DNA from: an uncultured Bacteroidales bacterium
GTDB lineage: Bacteria; Bacteroidota; Bacteroidia; Bacteroidales; P3
Length of the DNA stretch: 64,000 bases
Reading direction: 5' to 3'
Assembly (NCBI GenBank): GCA_900317285.1
Contig: ONGA01000001.1
Coordinates: 1 to 64,000, forward strand
This document shows, piece by piece, positions 32,699-41,893 of the stretch (positions are counted from its first letter, which is position 1; each line of letters starts with the position of its first letter). The notes beneath the pieces were generated by a model. The model worked only from the letters and a program-made list of their open reading frames with translations, ran no database searches and was not told the DNA's origin. The translations under genes and the position numbers were made by a program.

Positions 32699-34957
32699 TT
32701 ACTTTAAATTCAACACCACACGCGAGCCTCTCTTTGCTGTTGCACCACCCTTGGGCAACTGCGACCGCACCTTGCCGTAGCCGTTCACGCTGACGCGATA
32801 GCCAACCGAATGCAGCAACTCGACAGCATCCTTTGCCGTCATGCCGTAGCAATTGGGCACACGCCCTTTGACGGGTGCGTAAGGCTGATAGGTTGCCTGC
32901 GTGGAATCGGTGGCGGCATGGTAGCAGACCCACTGGCTTTCAGGGTTGGAGGTGACATAAGGCTGCTTCACCAGCTTGTAGACCTCCATCAGCTCCTTCT
33001 GACTGCCCTTCTCCAGTATGGGGCGCTGCTGCGCTTTGGCACTGTCGTCCTCCAAACGGGGCCATACCGACTTCACACCGCCTTCGCTAAGGCGCTTGTC
33101 GACAGCCACCACACAGTCGGAAATGGACTTGAAGACCAATGCCGCCTGGCGTCCATAATAAGGTATGTTCTCAAGCACCACAAGACAGGTGTAGCGGGGA
33201 TTCTCCGAGGGGAAGAAGCCGCAGAACGAGGCATTGTAGCTGTGCTTGTTGGCATAACTGTGGACGGCGGTACCCGTCTTGCCAGCAATGCCGTAGGTGC
33301 TGTTCCTGATATTGTTGCCCGTGCCGCGTTCCACCACACTTTCCAGTATCTCGCGCATCAGCAGGGCGCTCTCGCGGCTGCAGATGCGCTCGTTGAGCAC
33401 TATCGGCTTGTTCTCCAACAGTTTCTCGCCACGCAGCACCCCCTTGCAGAACTGGGGTTTCACCATGCGGCCGCCAGCGCCTAGGGCATTGTAGAAAGTG
33501 ATGAGCTGGAGGGCCGAGATACGGGTGGAATAGCCGTAGCAGAAGTTGAGGAAGTCGCGGTTGGAGGCATGGAGGTCGTTCACATAGGTCTTGTACTCCT
33601 GTGCCTTGACGTCGGGATGCAGCTTGCCATAGGGGAACATGCGCTCCACGGTGTGGCGCAGGGTGTCGCGACGGGTGTTGTAGTACATCCAACCCAGTTC
33701 GCACATGCCGACATTCGACGACTCTTCCATCACCTCCTTGACACTCAGAGAGTCGCGCTTCTTGTGGGAGTCCTTGATTTCACCGTACTTGCCGCCGAAG
33801 TTCTTGTAGTAGGCCTGGACCTTCAAGGAGGTGTCGATATGGATGGCGGGGTCGTTGAGCATGGCGGTAAGAATGACTGTCTTGAAGGTGGAGCCCGGCT
33901 CGTAGACGTCGCTGACTGCCACATTGCGGTCGCGCACCTCGAGGTAGTCATGAGCGAAAGTGTCGACGGCCAGATTGGCGCATGCCAGCACATAGCCAGT
34001 CTCCATTTCCATCAGGATGGCGCAACCTGCCGTGCCGCCGTACTGGCGCAGGGCTTTGCGCAGCGAACTCTCGGCAATGTCCTGGTAGCGGGTGTCGATG
34101 GTGGAGACTATGCTCAACCCGTCAATCTTATTCTGCACCACCACGGTGTCGACCGTCTCGTTGTCGGTGCGCTGCGGGACTTCCTTGCGTCCGCGCGGTT
34201 CGTCGGGCAGCCAGATACCCTTGGTGAGGCGGCGGCAGTTGAAGATGCCGTCCTGGCCGCAAAGGATAGAGTCGTAGTAGCCTTCAAGACCGGTATAGGA
34301 TTTGCTCTCCCATTGATTGCGAAAGCCTATGGTGTTGCCGGCCATGTTGCCGTAGATGTGTGCACGGACCTGACGGATGACGCTGCGGCCGTCGACCTGC
34401 TTCACCACACCGGCTTTCCATCCGGGCAGGCGGGAGATCTCGAGCCATGTGGAATAGGGCACGCCGCGCTGGATGAGGTAGCAGCGGCTTGCCTTTGCCT
34501 TGGAGCGCTCATTGACCATGCGGTCGTAGAAGTATTGTTTGGATTTGGAGGGCACTGCCTTGTGGAGCATCAGGCTCACGGTGTCGACATAGCGCTTGAA
34601 GCAGGAGTCGACGATGGAGCCAGTCTCCTTGGCGGCATGAGTGCGCTTGTCGAGGACGGGCTCGCCCTTGGCATCCAGCTCGACGCCATTGCGGAGGTCG
34701 AGGTAGAGGTCGCACTCGGTGACCGTGGTGGCGAGGATTTTGCCGTCGCTGGAATAGATGTTGCCGCGACGTGCGGGGTCAGTACGGAGACCTGCCTCGC
34801 GCTTTCCGCCGCGGGCGCGCCACTCGTCGCCATGCACCCACTGGATGCTGGCCATAGCGGCGAAGACGGCGATCCCGCCGCCGAGAGTCAGCAGCAGGTA
34901 AAGGGCGGTCATGCCCTTGGTCATCCTCATATTCCTCTTATGTTCTTCTTTTTTCAC
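32699..34957 (-). CDS. ftsI: division transpeptidase FtsI (PBP3) with C-terminal PASTA domain
   Basis: The 752-residue class B penicillin-binding protein has one N-terminal membrane span (MTALYLLLTLGGGIAVFAAM), a dimerisation region starting LRTDPARRGNIYSSDGKILA, and a transpeptidase domain. Active-site motifs are EPGSTFK (Ser near 356), ESSNVG (SxN near 414) and AGKTGTAVH (KTG near 564). The last 55 residues form a PASTA domain (VPNCYGMTAKDAVELLHSVG). Translation could start at GTG 34957, inside a 7-bp array that also contains the ftsL stop, or at a downstream ATG near 34930-34924; the membrane span is kept in all cases. FtsI crosslinks septal peptidoglycan with FtsW. Confidence 0.96.
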   Translation of the reverse strand: MKKEEHKRNMRMTKGMTALYLLLTLGGGIAVFAAMASIQWVHGDEWRARGGKREAGLRTDPARRGNIYSSDGKILATTVTECDLYLDLRNGVELDAKGEPVLDKRTHAAKETGSIVDSCFKRYVDTVSLMLHKAVPSKSKQYFYDRMVNERSKAKASRCYLIQRGVPYSTWLEISRLPGWKAGVVKQVDGRSVIRQVRAHIYGNMAGNTIGFRNQWESKSYTGLEGYYDSILCGQDGIFNCRRLTKGIWLPDEPRGRKEVPQRTDNETVDTVVVQNKIDGLSIVSTIDTRYQDIAESSLRKALRQYGGTAGCAILMEMETGYVLACANLAVDTFAHDYLEVRDRNVAVSDVYEPGSTFKTVILTAMLNDPAIHIDTSLKVQAYYKNFGGKYGEIKDSHKKRDSLSVKEVMEESSNVGMCELGWMYYNTRRDTLRHTVERMFPYGKLHPDVKAQEYKTYVNDLHASNRDFLNFCYGYSTRISALQLITFYNALGAGGRMVKPQFCKGVLRGEKLLENKPIVLNERICSRESALLMREILESVVERGTGNNIRNSTYGIAGKTGTAVHSYANKHSYNASFCGFFPSENPRYTCLVVLENIPYYGRQAALVFKSISDCVVAVDKRLSEGGVKSVWPRLEDDSAKAQQRPILEKGSQKELMEVYKLVKQPYVTSNPESQWVCYHAATDSTQATYQPYAPVKGRVPNCYGMTAKDAVELLHSVGYRVSVNGYGKVRSQLPKGGATAKRGSRVVLNLK

Positions 34958-34974
34958 TGTTCACTGTTTACTTT
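34954..34974. repeat. 7-bp array at the ftsL/ftsI junction
   Basis: TCACTGT, TCACTGT, TTACTTT: short array holding the ftsL stop codon (34970-34968) and the GTG start candidate of ftsI (34957-34955). Confidence 0.6.
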
Positions 34975-35450
34975 TCAATCTCGTAGGGCGGACCGCTGGT
35001 GATACCCACACCGGTCTCGGAGAGGTCGTCGGCGATGTGGGAGATCTTGACGCTCTCCTGATACTGTTTCTGCATCTGGATGCGGTGTTCGCGGAGGTCG
35101 TTGATGCGTTCCATCGTTGCGATTTTCTCGCGGCTGAGGCTTTCCACACGGTAGCGGTTTGCCACTAGGAGGAGGAGGAAGAACAGGCAGAGGAGCAGCA
35201 GAGGGATCTGGCGGAGCACCATCTTGTCGGCCAGGATGTCGCCGCCCAGTACTTTGGCGACGCCGCGTGCCGCGCGTCCTCCCCTACCCTTGCTTTCCTT
35301 GGGCATGTCGTCGCGCTCGACCTCGTCGTTGGCGAAGAGGGCAGCATCAGCAGCGGCACTGGCTTCCGTTTCGGAAGCGACGCTCTCCTGACGCTGTTCC
35401 TCGCTCTCGAGACCTTCCTCGACGACCTTCTCTCTGAACCTGTTTCCCAT
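34968..35450 (-). CDS. ftsL: FtsL-like division protein
   Basis: The 160-residue protein has an acidic, disordered cytoplasmic N-terminus (about 85 residues), one membrane span IPLLLLCLFFLLLLVANRYR (about 88-107), and a short periplasmic coiled coil beginning VESLSREKIATMERINDLRE, ending near GPPYEIEK. This topology and the position between rsmH and ftsI identify it as the Bacteroidetes FtsL equivalent, which joins FtsB/FtsQ in the divisome. Sequence similarity between FtsL proteins is low, so synteny is the main evidence. The stop codon lies in a 7-bp array. Confidence 0.85.
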   Translation of the reverse strand: MGNRFREKVVEEGLESEEQRQESVASETEASAAADAALFANDEVERDDMPKESKGRGGRAARGVAKVLGGDILADKMVLRQIPLLLLCLFFLLLLVANRYRVESLSREKIATMERINDLREHRIQMQKQYQESVKISHIADDLSETGVGITSGPPYEIEK

Positions 35451-35458
35451 ATACTATA

Positions 35459-36412
35459 TTATAATGTCTGTTTTTTTATGTCCACTTTCTCTGCGACCCT
35501 CAGGCGGGCGCTGCGTGCACGGCTGTTGGAGGCCGTTTCGGCGTCGGAGGCCTGGAGGGCACCGCGGCTGACGGGCTTCATGGGCGACAGCACGTTGCCG
35601 TAGAAGTCCTTCTCCACCTCGCCGTCGAAGTTGCCGCTGCGCATGAAATTTTTCACCAGACGGTCCTCAAGCGAATGGTAGCTGATGACCACAAGGCGCC
35701 CGGAGGGCACAAGGACCTCGGAGGCCTGGACAAGCATTTCGCGCAGGGCGTCCAACTCGCCGTTCACCTCGATGCGCAAGGCCTGAAAGAGCATTGCCAG
35801 GTATTTGTTCTCCATGCCGCGGGGCAGGTGGTGGGCGACGGCCTCGCGGAGGTCGAAGGTGGTGACGATTTCCTTCTGGCCGCGGGACTTGACGATGGCG
35901 CGGGCCATCTGGCGTGCGTTGGGCAGTTCGCCGTAGAGCTTGAATATGCGTGTCAGGGCGTCCTCGTCGAGGGTGTTGACGAGGTCGCGTGCGGTGACGT
36001 CGGCACGGCGGTCCATGCGGAGGTCGAGTTCGCCGTTGAAGCGTGTGGAGAATCCCCGTTCGGCGACGTCGAACTGGTGGCTGCTGACACCGAGATCGGC
36101 GAGGATGCCGTCGACCTGCCTGACGCCGTGGAGACGGAGGAAGTTTCTGAGGTAGCGGAAGTTCTCACCGATGAGTGTGAAGCGGGGGTCGTCGATGGCG
36201 TTGGCGCGGGCGTCCTCGTCCTGGTCGAACGCCAGGAGGCGCCCCTCGGGACCGAGGCGGTCGATGATGGCACGGGAATGGCCGCCACCGCCGAAGGTCA
36301 CGTCGACATAGACGCCGTCGGGGCGTATCGCCAAGCCCTGGAGGGATTCGGCGAGCATCACCGGCACGTGGTACCGGGAGGTGGTGGATGGTGACTGGCT
36401 AGTGCTCTCCAT
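35459..36412 (-). CDS. rsmH: 16S rRNA (cytosine-1402-N4) methyltransferase
   Basis: The 317-residue protein is RsmH (MraW). Motifs: RYHVPVMLAESLQGL, VYVDVTFGGGGHSRAIIDRL (AdoMet site), LLAFDQDEDA, VDGILADLGVSSHQFD, RGFSTRFNGELDLRMD and ISYHSLEDRLVKNFMRSG. It methylates C1402 of 16S rRNA. The start overlaps the end of mraZ by 14 nt, as is common in dcw clusters. Length and motifs are normal. Confidence 0.97.
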   Translation of the reverse strand: MESTSQSPSTTSRYHVPVMLAESLQGLAIRPDGVYVDVTFGGGGHSRAIIDRLGPEGRLLAFDQDEDARANAIDDPRFTLIGENFRYLRNFLRLHGVRQVDGILADLGVSSHQFDVAERGFSTRFNGELDLRMDRRADVTARDLVNTLDEDALTRIFKLYGELPNARQMARAIVKSRGQKEIVTTFDLREAVAHHLPRGMENKYLAMLFQALRIEVNGELDALREMLVQASEVLVPSGRLVVISYHSLEDRLVKNFMRSGNFDGEVEKDFYGNVLSPMKPVSRGALQASDAETASNSRARSARLRVAEKVDIKKQTL

Positions 36413-36866
36413 GGTTGTCGACTCGGCTTATGCCCAGGAGAGACTCGGCCTTGGCGGCGTAGTCACCTCCGGTGCTGTTCATACGGTCGTAGGCGGCACG
36501 GTCCCAGAGCTCGATGAACTTGCCAGTCGATTGAAGAACAATCTCTTTCGCCGAAGCAATGAGGTGCTTCTGTTCTGCGGGGACAAGGAGGCGGTCGTTC
36601 GAGTCGAGCTCGACGACGTTGCCCTCGGTCAGCTTGCGCAGGATGTCGCGTTCCTCACGGCGATAAGGGTTGAGCATGCCTTGGAGTTTCTCGACTTCCT
36701 CCCTGAAACTGGCATAGGTCCACAGCTCCAAACACTCGGCATAGACACTTTCGCGGATGACGAAACGGCCGTCCTCGGTCTCCAACTGCCTCTTGAGGGC
36801 AATTGGGAACTTGAACCGACCGTTCGAGTCCACCTTACAGTACTCTTTACCAAGTATTAACGCCAT
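36399..36866 (-). CDS. mraZ: MraZ transcriptional regulator
   Basis: The 155-residue protein has two SpoVT/AbrB-like MraZ repeats: LGKEYCKVDSNGRFKFPIAL with RFVIRESVYAECLELW, and VVELDSNDRLLVPAEQKHLI with GKFIELWDRAAYDR. MraZ forms rings that bind direct repeats upstream of its own gene and regulates the dcw cluster. Here it is the first gene of the cluster. I did not find an obvious set of TGGGN-type repeats in the 540 nt upstream, though the 11-bp-spaced array at 37124-37288 is an intriguing alternative target. Confidence 0.95.
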   Translation of the reverse strand: MALILGKEYCKVDSNGRFKFPIALKRQLETEDGRFVIRESVYAECLELWTYASFREEVEKLQGMLNPYRREERDILRKLTEGNVVELDSNDRLLVPAEQKHLIASAKEIVLQSTGKFIELWDRAAYDRMNSTGGDYAAKAESLLGISRVDNHGEH

Positions 36867-36890
36867 TTTTACCTACTATTTTTCAGGTTG

Positions 36891-36924
36891 TAAAATTACG
36901 AAGAAATTTCCAATTTCTGCCAAA
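36891..36924 (-). promoter_or_regulatory. candidate promoter of the dcw cluster
   Basis: Minus strand TTTG (36924-36921), 22 nt, TAATTTTA (36898-36891): one mismatch to TAnnTTTG; 24 nt before the mraZ start. Confidence 0.4.
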
Positions 36925-37123
36925 AAAATCCTTTTTTTGTTTTTTTTAACCAATTTTTGTTGTTCATAACTTAAAACGGAGGTTTTTGAAAAAAGTTTCA
37001 CTTCGGTGGAAATATTTTTTCTTTTGCCCGAAAACAGACGGGATGCGGGGTGCGGGGCGGGGGTGACGTCGGGCGGGGGGAGGGCGGCGGGGTGCTGTTG
37101 AAAACTTTTTTTCGGTGGAGGGG

Positions 37124-37288
37124 TGTCCTATGTAGGAGAAAAAAAATGTCCTATGTCGGGGAGACCAAAGGAGAAATTTCTCCTATGTCGAAAAAATTCC
37201 CTCCTATGGTTGTACTACCATTCTCCTATACTTCTCCTTGGGTTCTCCTATGATGCGTATATGATGCGTCTATGATGCGTCTATGTCA
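37124..37288. repeat. 11-bp array, CTCCTATG type, upstream of the T9SS gene
   Basis: From 37201 eight units of exactly 11 nt follow: CTCCTATGGTT, GTACTACCATT, CTCCTATACTT, CTCCTTGGGTT, CTCCTATGATG, CGTATATGATG, CGTCTATGATG, CGTCTATGTCA. Looser copies of TCCTATGTCG occur from 37124. Positions 37200-37267 match the reverse complement of 59735-59802 at 66 of 68 positions. The array lies in the 543-nt gap between divergent mraZ and the gene at 37410; the gap also holds both promoters and otherwise no gene that I can see. Confidence 0.92.
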
Positions 37289-37342
37289 GGGGGAAAAATG
37301 CGGTGGGACGGGGCGTTGTTAATTTTTTTTCTCTTTTCTCCA

Positions 37343-37373
37343 TTTGATATTTTTATAATAATTTGTATATTTG
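37343..37373 (+). promoter_or_regulatory. promoter of the T9SS surface-protein gene
   Basis: TTTG (37343-37346), 19 nt, TATATTTG (37366-37373): full match to the Bacteroidetes consensus, 36 nt before the ATG. Confidence 0.75.
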
Positions 37374-37409
37374 TGCACGAATTAAAAATCATTTAACTCA
37401 CACAACTAC

Positions 37410-40400
37410 ATGTCACACAAAGGTTTGCACAAACTCTTATTGATATTCGGGTTTTTATTCCCGTGGATTTCCCCTCTTTCGGCTCAAAACAACCGCCTCA
37501 TGCTGCTCAACGAGGAATGGGACTCCTATAGCCAAACCAGCAACCGCCACGTCAACGGCTGGGACTTCTGCAAAAGCGGCATCAACGACCCATCCATCGT
37601 CCAGCGCGGCAACCTCCATGCATTCCTTAGCACTGGTTCCTCCGCAGGCAGCGGCACCACCATCGCTACCCCCTGGCTGGACCAGATAGCCGACACCTTT
37701 TCCTTCTACATCTATGGTTCCACCCTCAATGGGCACACCGCACAAGTGGAGTTCGGCTTCATCCCCGACAATGCCACCATCTCTGACCCCTCCGACATCT
37801 GCACCTGTTTCATCCCCTACGACACCGTCAACCTCTCTGTCTCCAACCAATGGCAACGCACCACACGCGACATGCGCCCCTACTACGCCATCCACGGCAC
37901 CACCCATCGCCTCGCCATACGCTTGATTAACAGCTACGACCAGAAAATCTACCTCGACGAAATCCGTGCCTGGATACCAAAAGGCAATACCTCCACCTGC
38001 CCGGAAATCACTTCTGCAAGTCGCGACTTCTGGGCAACATTCATATACAACACCCACGAAACCTACAACTATCTCAATCCAGGAGAATTGCGGCTCACCG
38101 CCCTGAGCACACAAGACTGCGAACTGGATATCTACGACAACCTAAACGGACATTACACCACACAACTGAACGCTTCCAACAATCACTATACAAGAAGAGT
38201 GGTGGGCACCAACGCTTCACTGCCCGTGGCAACGGTGTACGACGGGGGCTATCACATCACATCGACAGAAGACATCTGGCTGTATGCCACCAATTATGTG
38301 CAAGAGACACAAGACGTGGCAACCGTCATCCCCACCTCGGTGCTTGACACCCACTACATTGTGCAGGATTATCCTGCGTGGCAATTTGGAGCACAGGTGG
38401 CTTTTGTGGCCACGGAGGACAATACCGTGCTGACAATGACGGTGCCGTGCAACATCCAAGGCACCACCATCACCGCTGGCACAACACTGACTCCCACACT
38501 GATGCAGGGACAGTCGTATCTCTTAATTAGCAACGGCAACAACTCTTCCTTCTCTGGAATGGAAGTCTCTTCCAACGGGAAGCCCTTTGCAATGTTTCAA
38601 GGCGGCCGCCGCGTCAAAGTGCCCACCAACGGGTCAAACAGCGACCTTCTTTTCGAGCAGGCGCTTCCACCCAGCCAGTGGGGAAATGAATTCATCGTTG
38701 CCGGCGTCACTGGGCAGTCGGGCAAATGCTATATCCGTATCACCTCCGCAGAAAACAATTGTTCTGTCTCCATCAACGGGGCAACGGTCACCAACCTCAA
38801 TGCAAGACAAACATACGAGACAACCATAACTTCCACAACGGGAAAACACATTGTGACCTCCAAGCCCTGCTGTGTCATTCTCTACTTGGCCAGCAACACT
38901 CAGGCTGGTTATGAAGGCGACCCCTCCACCATCACCATACCCCCAGTGAACAAGGGAGTGTGCAGCAGCCGTTTCCAAACCCATAATTCTCCAAAAGTAG
39001 AAAACAACAGACACAAGGTCACCATTATCTGCGATACGGTGTGGAGCGACTTCATGCTGCTCGACGGGGATCCCTTGCCGAGCACAAATTCACTCATTGA
39101 CGGGTACAAGATGTATCAAATCACATTACCCTATTCATCAGCCAACAATGGGATTCATCATGTGGAAAACAGCCATGGACCCTTTATAGCATATGCCTAT
39201 GGCATGGGCTACGAATGGGAGAGTTACGCTTTCCCACTCGGCTTTTCATTCAATCCCGTCATTGCCAGGATTCACCGCGACACTGTCGCCTACTACGATA
39301 GCGTCTGCCAGGGGCATGCCTACAACAGCAACGGCTTCAGTATCGGTGCGGACGTGACGCAGGTCGCCGCAACCCTCTCGCGGATGGATTCCACCGTGGT
39401 GGACGACACCGTCATCCACTACCGCAGCCTCACGCTCACTGTGTTGCCCACGCCCAACGTGGAGATTCACCAAACGCTTCCCCCAAACGGAAGTCTTAAC
39501 TTTGCCGGCACGACCATCACCGATACCGGCACCTATGTTTTCCACCTCACCGCCGCCAACGGCTGCGATTCAACACTGACCCTCCATGTGTATGCCCACG
39601 ATGGCACCTGCCCGAACAACACCTCTGCGGGCCGCGACTTCTGGGTGATGTTCCTCTACAATCACAACTATGGTACAGGATTTCTTACTGAGGAGCAGCG
39701 TCTCTACTTCCTTGGCGACCAGGCCTCCTCTGTCACCATCAGCAACAACAACTCCGGAAGTACCTCCGCAACCCTTTCTTCCCCCTCCTTTTCTGCCACA
39801 CAACTCTGTGGCACCAATCAACAGATAGTCGGCACCGTCTATGAAGGCGGCTACCACATCACCTCCTCGGAGGATATCTGGGTCTATGCAGACGATTTTA
39901 TCGATTGCAACCAGGATGTCGCTACCATCCTCCCCACCGAAGCTCTCGGCACCCACTACATTGTCCAGAGCTACCCTTCTACCAACGACTATGGAGCTGA
40001 GGTGGGATTTCTAGCCACACAGGACGGCACCACACTCTCTTTTACCGTCCCCTGCGACGTCCTCGGTACCTCCATCACCGCCGGCACCCCGCTCACAATC
40101 ACCCTCAACAGCGGACAGACCTACATGCTTATGGCTTCGGCTGGCGGAAGTTTCAGCGGCATGGAAGTATCCTCTAATGGAAAACCCTTTGCGCTCTTCG
40201 TGGCTGGCCAAAACACCGCCGTTCCTCTCGACGGCATCGGCCGCGACTATACATACGAGCAGGCGCTGCCTGTCAACCTTTGGGGCACCGAATTCATCGT
40301 CTCCAGCACCATACAGCAGAACTACAACCGCCTTCTGATTACAGCCTCCGCCGACGGATGTATAATAATGAAGGACGGCACTCCCCTCGCCGGACCACTC

Positions 40401-41774
40401 GCCGCTGGTCAAACTTGGGAAGGTGTCATGCCTACCTCCACCCAGTGGCATCTCACCGCCTCCTCACCCATACAAGTAATCCTCTACTTCGGTTCCTACC
40501 AGACAGTCGGCAACATCGGCGATCCCTCGGCCGTCACCATTCCGCCCCTCAACCACGGCATCTGTGATGCCAGGTTCATCAGCATAGGCACTCCCGAAAT
40601 ACCTTCCAGCAACCACTACATCAACATCATCTGCCATCAAGACCTCGACGTTGGTCTTCAACTCGACGACAGTCCCCTCCCCACAAGCGAAATCGTCGCC
40701 ACCCTCGGCGACTACCGTTGCCACCAAGTCCGCCTCACCCCTGGCGAACACCGTCTCCACAACAACCTCGGCCCCTTCATCGCCTATGCCTACGGCCTCG
40801 GCTTGTGGGAAAGTTACGCCTACCCCCTAGGCTTCGCTGTCGACACCATCCCAGTTGAGCCGCAACCGCAGCCTCTCCAACACGACACCATCACATACTC
40901 CGACAGCATCTGCATGGGCCAGCCCTACTTGTTGCCAGAGGAATTCTTCTGCGACGGAATCACCTACACTCCACCTTCGGGACTCATCTATGTGCGTCCC
41001 TCAGAGACTGCGGAGGCAGGCACTCTGGAGCACTGGTCCAACTGGGTGGAGGGCGACACCCTAGTACACCATATCCACCTAATACTCACCATACTTCCAT
41101 CATTCAGCGAAGAAGTCTATGTCACCCTCCCACCGGACGACAGCATTGCCTTCGCTGACACCGTCATCGGCGACACCGGCACCTATGTTTTCCACCTGAC
41201 CGCCACCAACGGATGCGATTCAACGGTGACGCTCCATGTGCATGCGTGCGTTGTTACTCTCTGCGTTGAATTCACGGGACGCACCTTCATCGACTTCGAC
41301 TACCCCGTCGTCACACTGCGCGACTGTTCCCCCGACCGGCACACCACACGATGGGAATTCAGCGACGGATACCGCTCCAATGGCGAACGCGTACGACGTC
41401 AGTTCCAGTATCCGCTGCCCGACACCGTCATCGCCACCATGACCACCTGCGACAATGACGGCTGCTGCGGCGACACCACCTTCGGGTTCGCCCCGAAGAT
41501 TCGCTCCGTGTGGTTCCCCAACATCTTCTTCCCCGACCAGGAGAGCAACAACCGCTTCGGCTGCTACACCAGCCATCAGGTGGTAGACTTTGAGTTGGAG
41601 ATATACAACCGCTGGGGTCTCCTTGTGTGGCGAACCACCGACATCGCCACCCCATGGGACGGTACCCACGATGGGACGCCCGTGACTCAAGGTGCATACG
41701 TCTACAGGTGGTTCCTCGAGGACATCTACGGCGACCGCAAAGCCGGTACAGGCACTGTCACTCTTATCCGGTAA
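37410..41774 (+). CDS. T9SS type-B surface protein with two IgGFc-binding-like domains
   Basis: The 1454-residue protein has a signal peptide (LLLIFGFLFPWISPLSAQ), a first beta-rich region, and then two copies of an IgGFc-binding-protein-like domain (about 204-610 and 739-1130). Each copy starts RDFW, then has GGYHITSxEDIW, QDVATxxPT, LGTHYIVQ, a FSGMEVSSNGKPFA block and EQALPxxxWGxEFIV. Short segments TGTYVFHLTAxNGCDSTxTL follow each copy. A PKD-like domain (about 1285-1360) leads to a gliding-motility-associated C-terminal domain, VWFPNIFFPDQ...LEIYNRWGLLVWRT, the type-B sorting signal of the type IX secretion system. The mature protein should be exported and anchored at the outer surface. 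Ligand unknown; the domain name does not prove antibody binding. Confidence 0.88.
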   Translation: MSHKGLHKLLLIFGFLFPWISPLSAQNNRLMLLNEEWDSYSQTSNRHVNGWDFCKSGINDPSIVQRGNLHAFLSTGSSAGSGTTIATPWLDQIADTFSFYIYGSTLNGHTAQVEFGFIPDNATISDPSDICTCFIPYDTVNLSVSNQWQRTTRDMRPYYAIHGTTHRLAIRLINSYDQKIYLDEIRAWIPKGNTSTCPEITSASRDFWATFIYNTHETYNYLNPGELRLTALSTQDCELDIYDNLNGHYTTQLNASNNHYTRRVVGTNASLPVATVYDGGYHITSTEDIWLYATNYVQETQDVATVIPTSVLDTHYIVQDYPAWQFGAQVAFVATEDNTVLTMTVPCNIQGTTITAGTTLTPTLMQGQSYLLISNGNNSSFSGMEVSSNGKPFAMFQGGRRVKVPTNGSNSDLLFEQALPPSQWGNEFIVAGVTGQSGKCYIRITSAENNCSVSINGATVTNLNARQTYETTITSTTGKHIVTSKPCCVILYLASNTQAGYEGDPSTITIPPVNKGVCSSRFQTHNSPKVENNRHKVTIICDTVWSDFMLLDGDPLPSTNSLIDGYKMYQITLPYSSANNGIHHVENSHGPFIAYAYGMGYEWESYAFPLGFSFNPVIARIHRDTVAYYDSVCQGHAYNSNGFSIGADVTQVAATLSRMDSTVVDDTVIHYRSLTLTVLPTPNVEIHQTLPPNGSLNFAGTTITDTGTYVFHLTAANGCDSTLTLHVYAHDGTCPNNTSAGRDFWVMFLYNHNYGTGFLTEEQRLYFLGDQASSVTISNNNSGSTSATLSSPSFSATQLCGTNQQIVGTVYEGGYHITSSEDIWVYADDFIDCNQDVATILPTEALGTHYIVQSYPSTNDYGAEVGFLATQDGTTLSFTVPCDVLGTSITAGTPLTITLNSGQTYMLMASAGGSFSGMEVSSNGKPFALFVAGQNTAVPLDGIGRDYTYEQALPVNLWGTEFIVSSTIQQNYNRLLITASADGCIIMKDGTPLAGPLAAGQTWEGVMPTSTQWHLTASSPIQVILYFGSYQTVGNIGDPSAVTIPPLNHGICDARFISIGTPEIPSSNHYINIICHQDLDVGLQLDDSPLPTSEIVATLGDYRCHQVRLTPGEHRLHNNLGPFIAYAYGLGLWESYAYPLGFAVDTIPVEPQPQPLQHDTITYSDSICMGQPYLLPEEFFCDGITYTPPSGLIYVRPSETAEAGTLEHWSNWVEGDTLVHHIHLILTILPSFSEEVYVTLPPDDSIAFADTVIGDTGTYVFHLTATNGCDSTVTLHVHACVVTLCVEFTGRTFIDFDYPVVTLRDCSPDRHTTRWEFSDGYRSNGERVRRQFQYPLPDTVIATMTTCDNDGCCGDTTFGFAPKIRSVWFPNIFFPDQESNNRFGCYTSHQVVDFELEIYNRWGLLVWRTTDIATPWDGTHDGTPVTQGAYVYRWFLEDIYGDRKAGTGTVTLIR

Positions 41775-41794
41775 ACTCTCTCTCCCCTTTTTAT

Positions 41795-41838
41795 ACTCCA
41801 AACAGGAAAATTATTTTTACCAGTGTGGAGTTTTTTTT
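41795..41838 (+). terminator. hairpin with T8 tract
   Basis: ACTCCA (41795-41800) pairs with TGGAGT (41826-41831) and is followed by a run of T. The loop is long (25 nt), so it is a modest terminator for the upstream gene. Confidence 0.4.
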
Positions 41839-41839
41839 G

Positions 41840-41847
41840 TATTTTTG
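41840..41847 (+). promoter_or_regulatory. -7 box of the S46 peptidase promoter
   Basis: TATTTTTGCAG matches TAnnTTTG, 46 nt before the ATG; no clear TTTG at -33. Confidence 0.45.
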
Positions 41848-41893
41848 CAGTTTCGATACAATTAATTTATTATAAATAAAAACACTTAAAACA

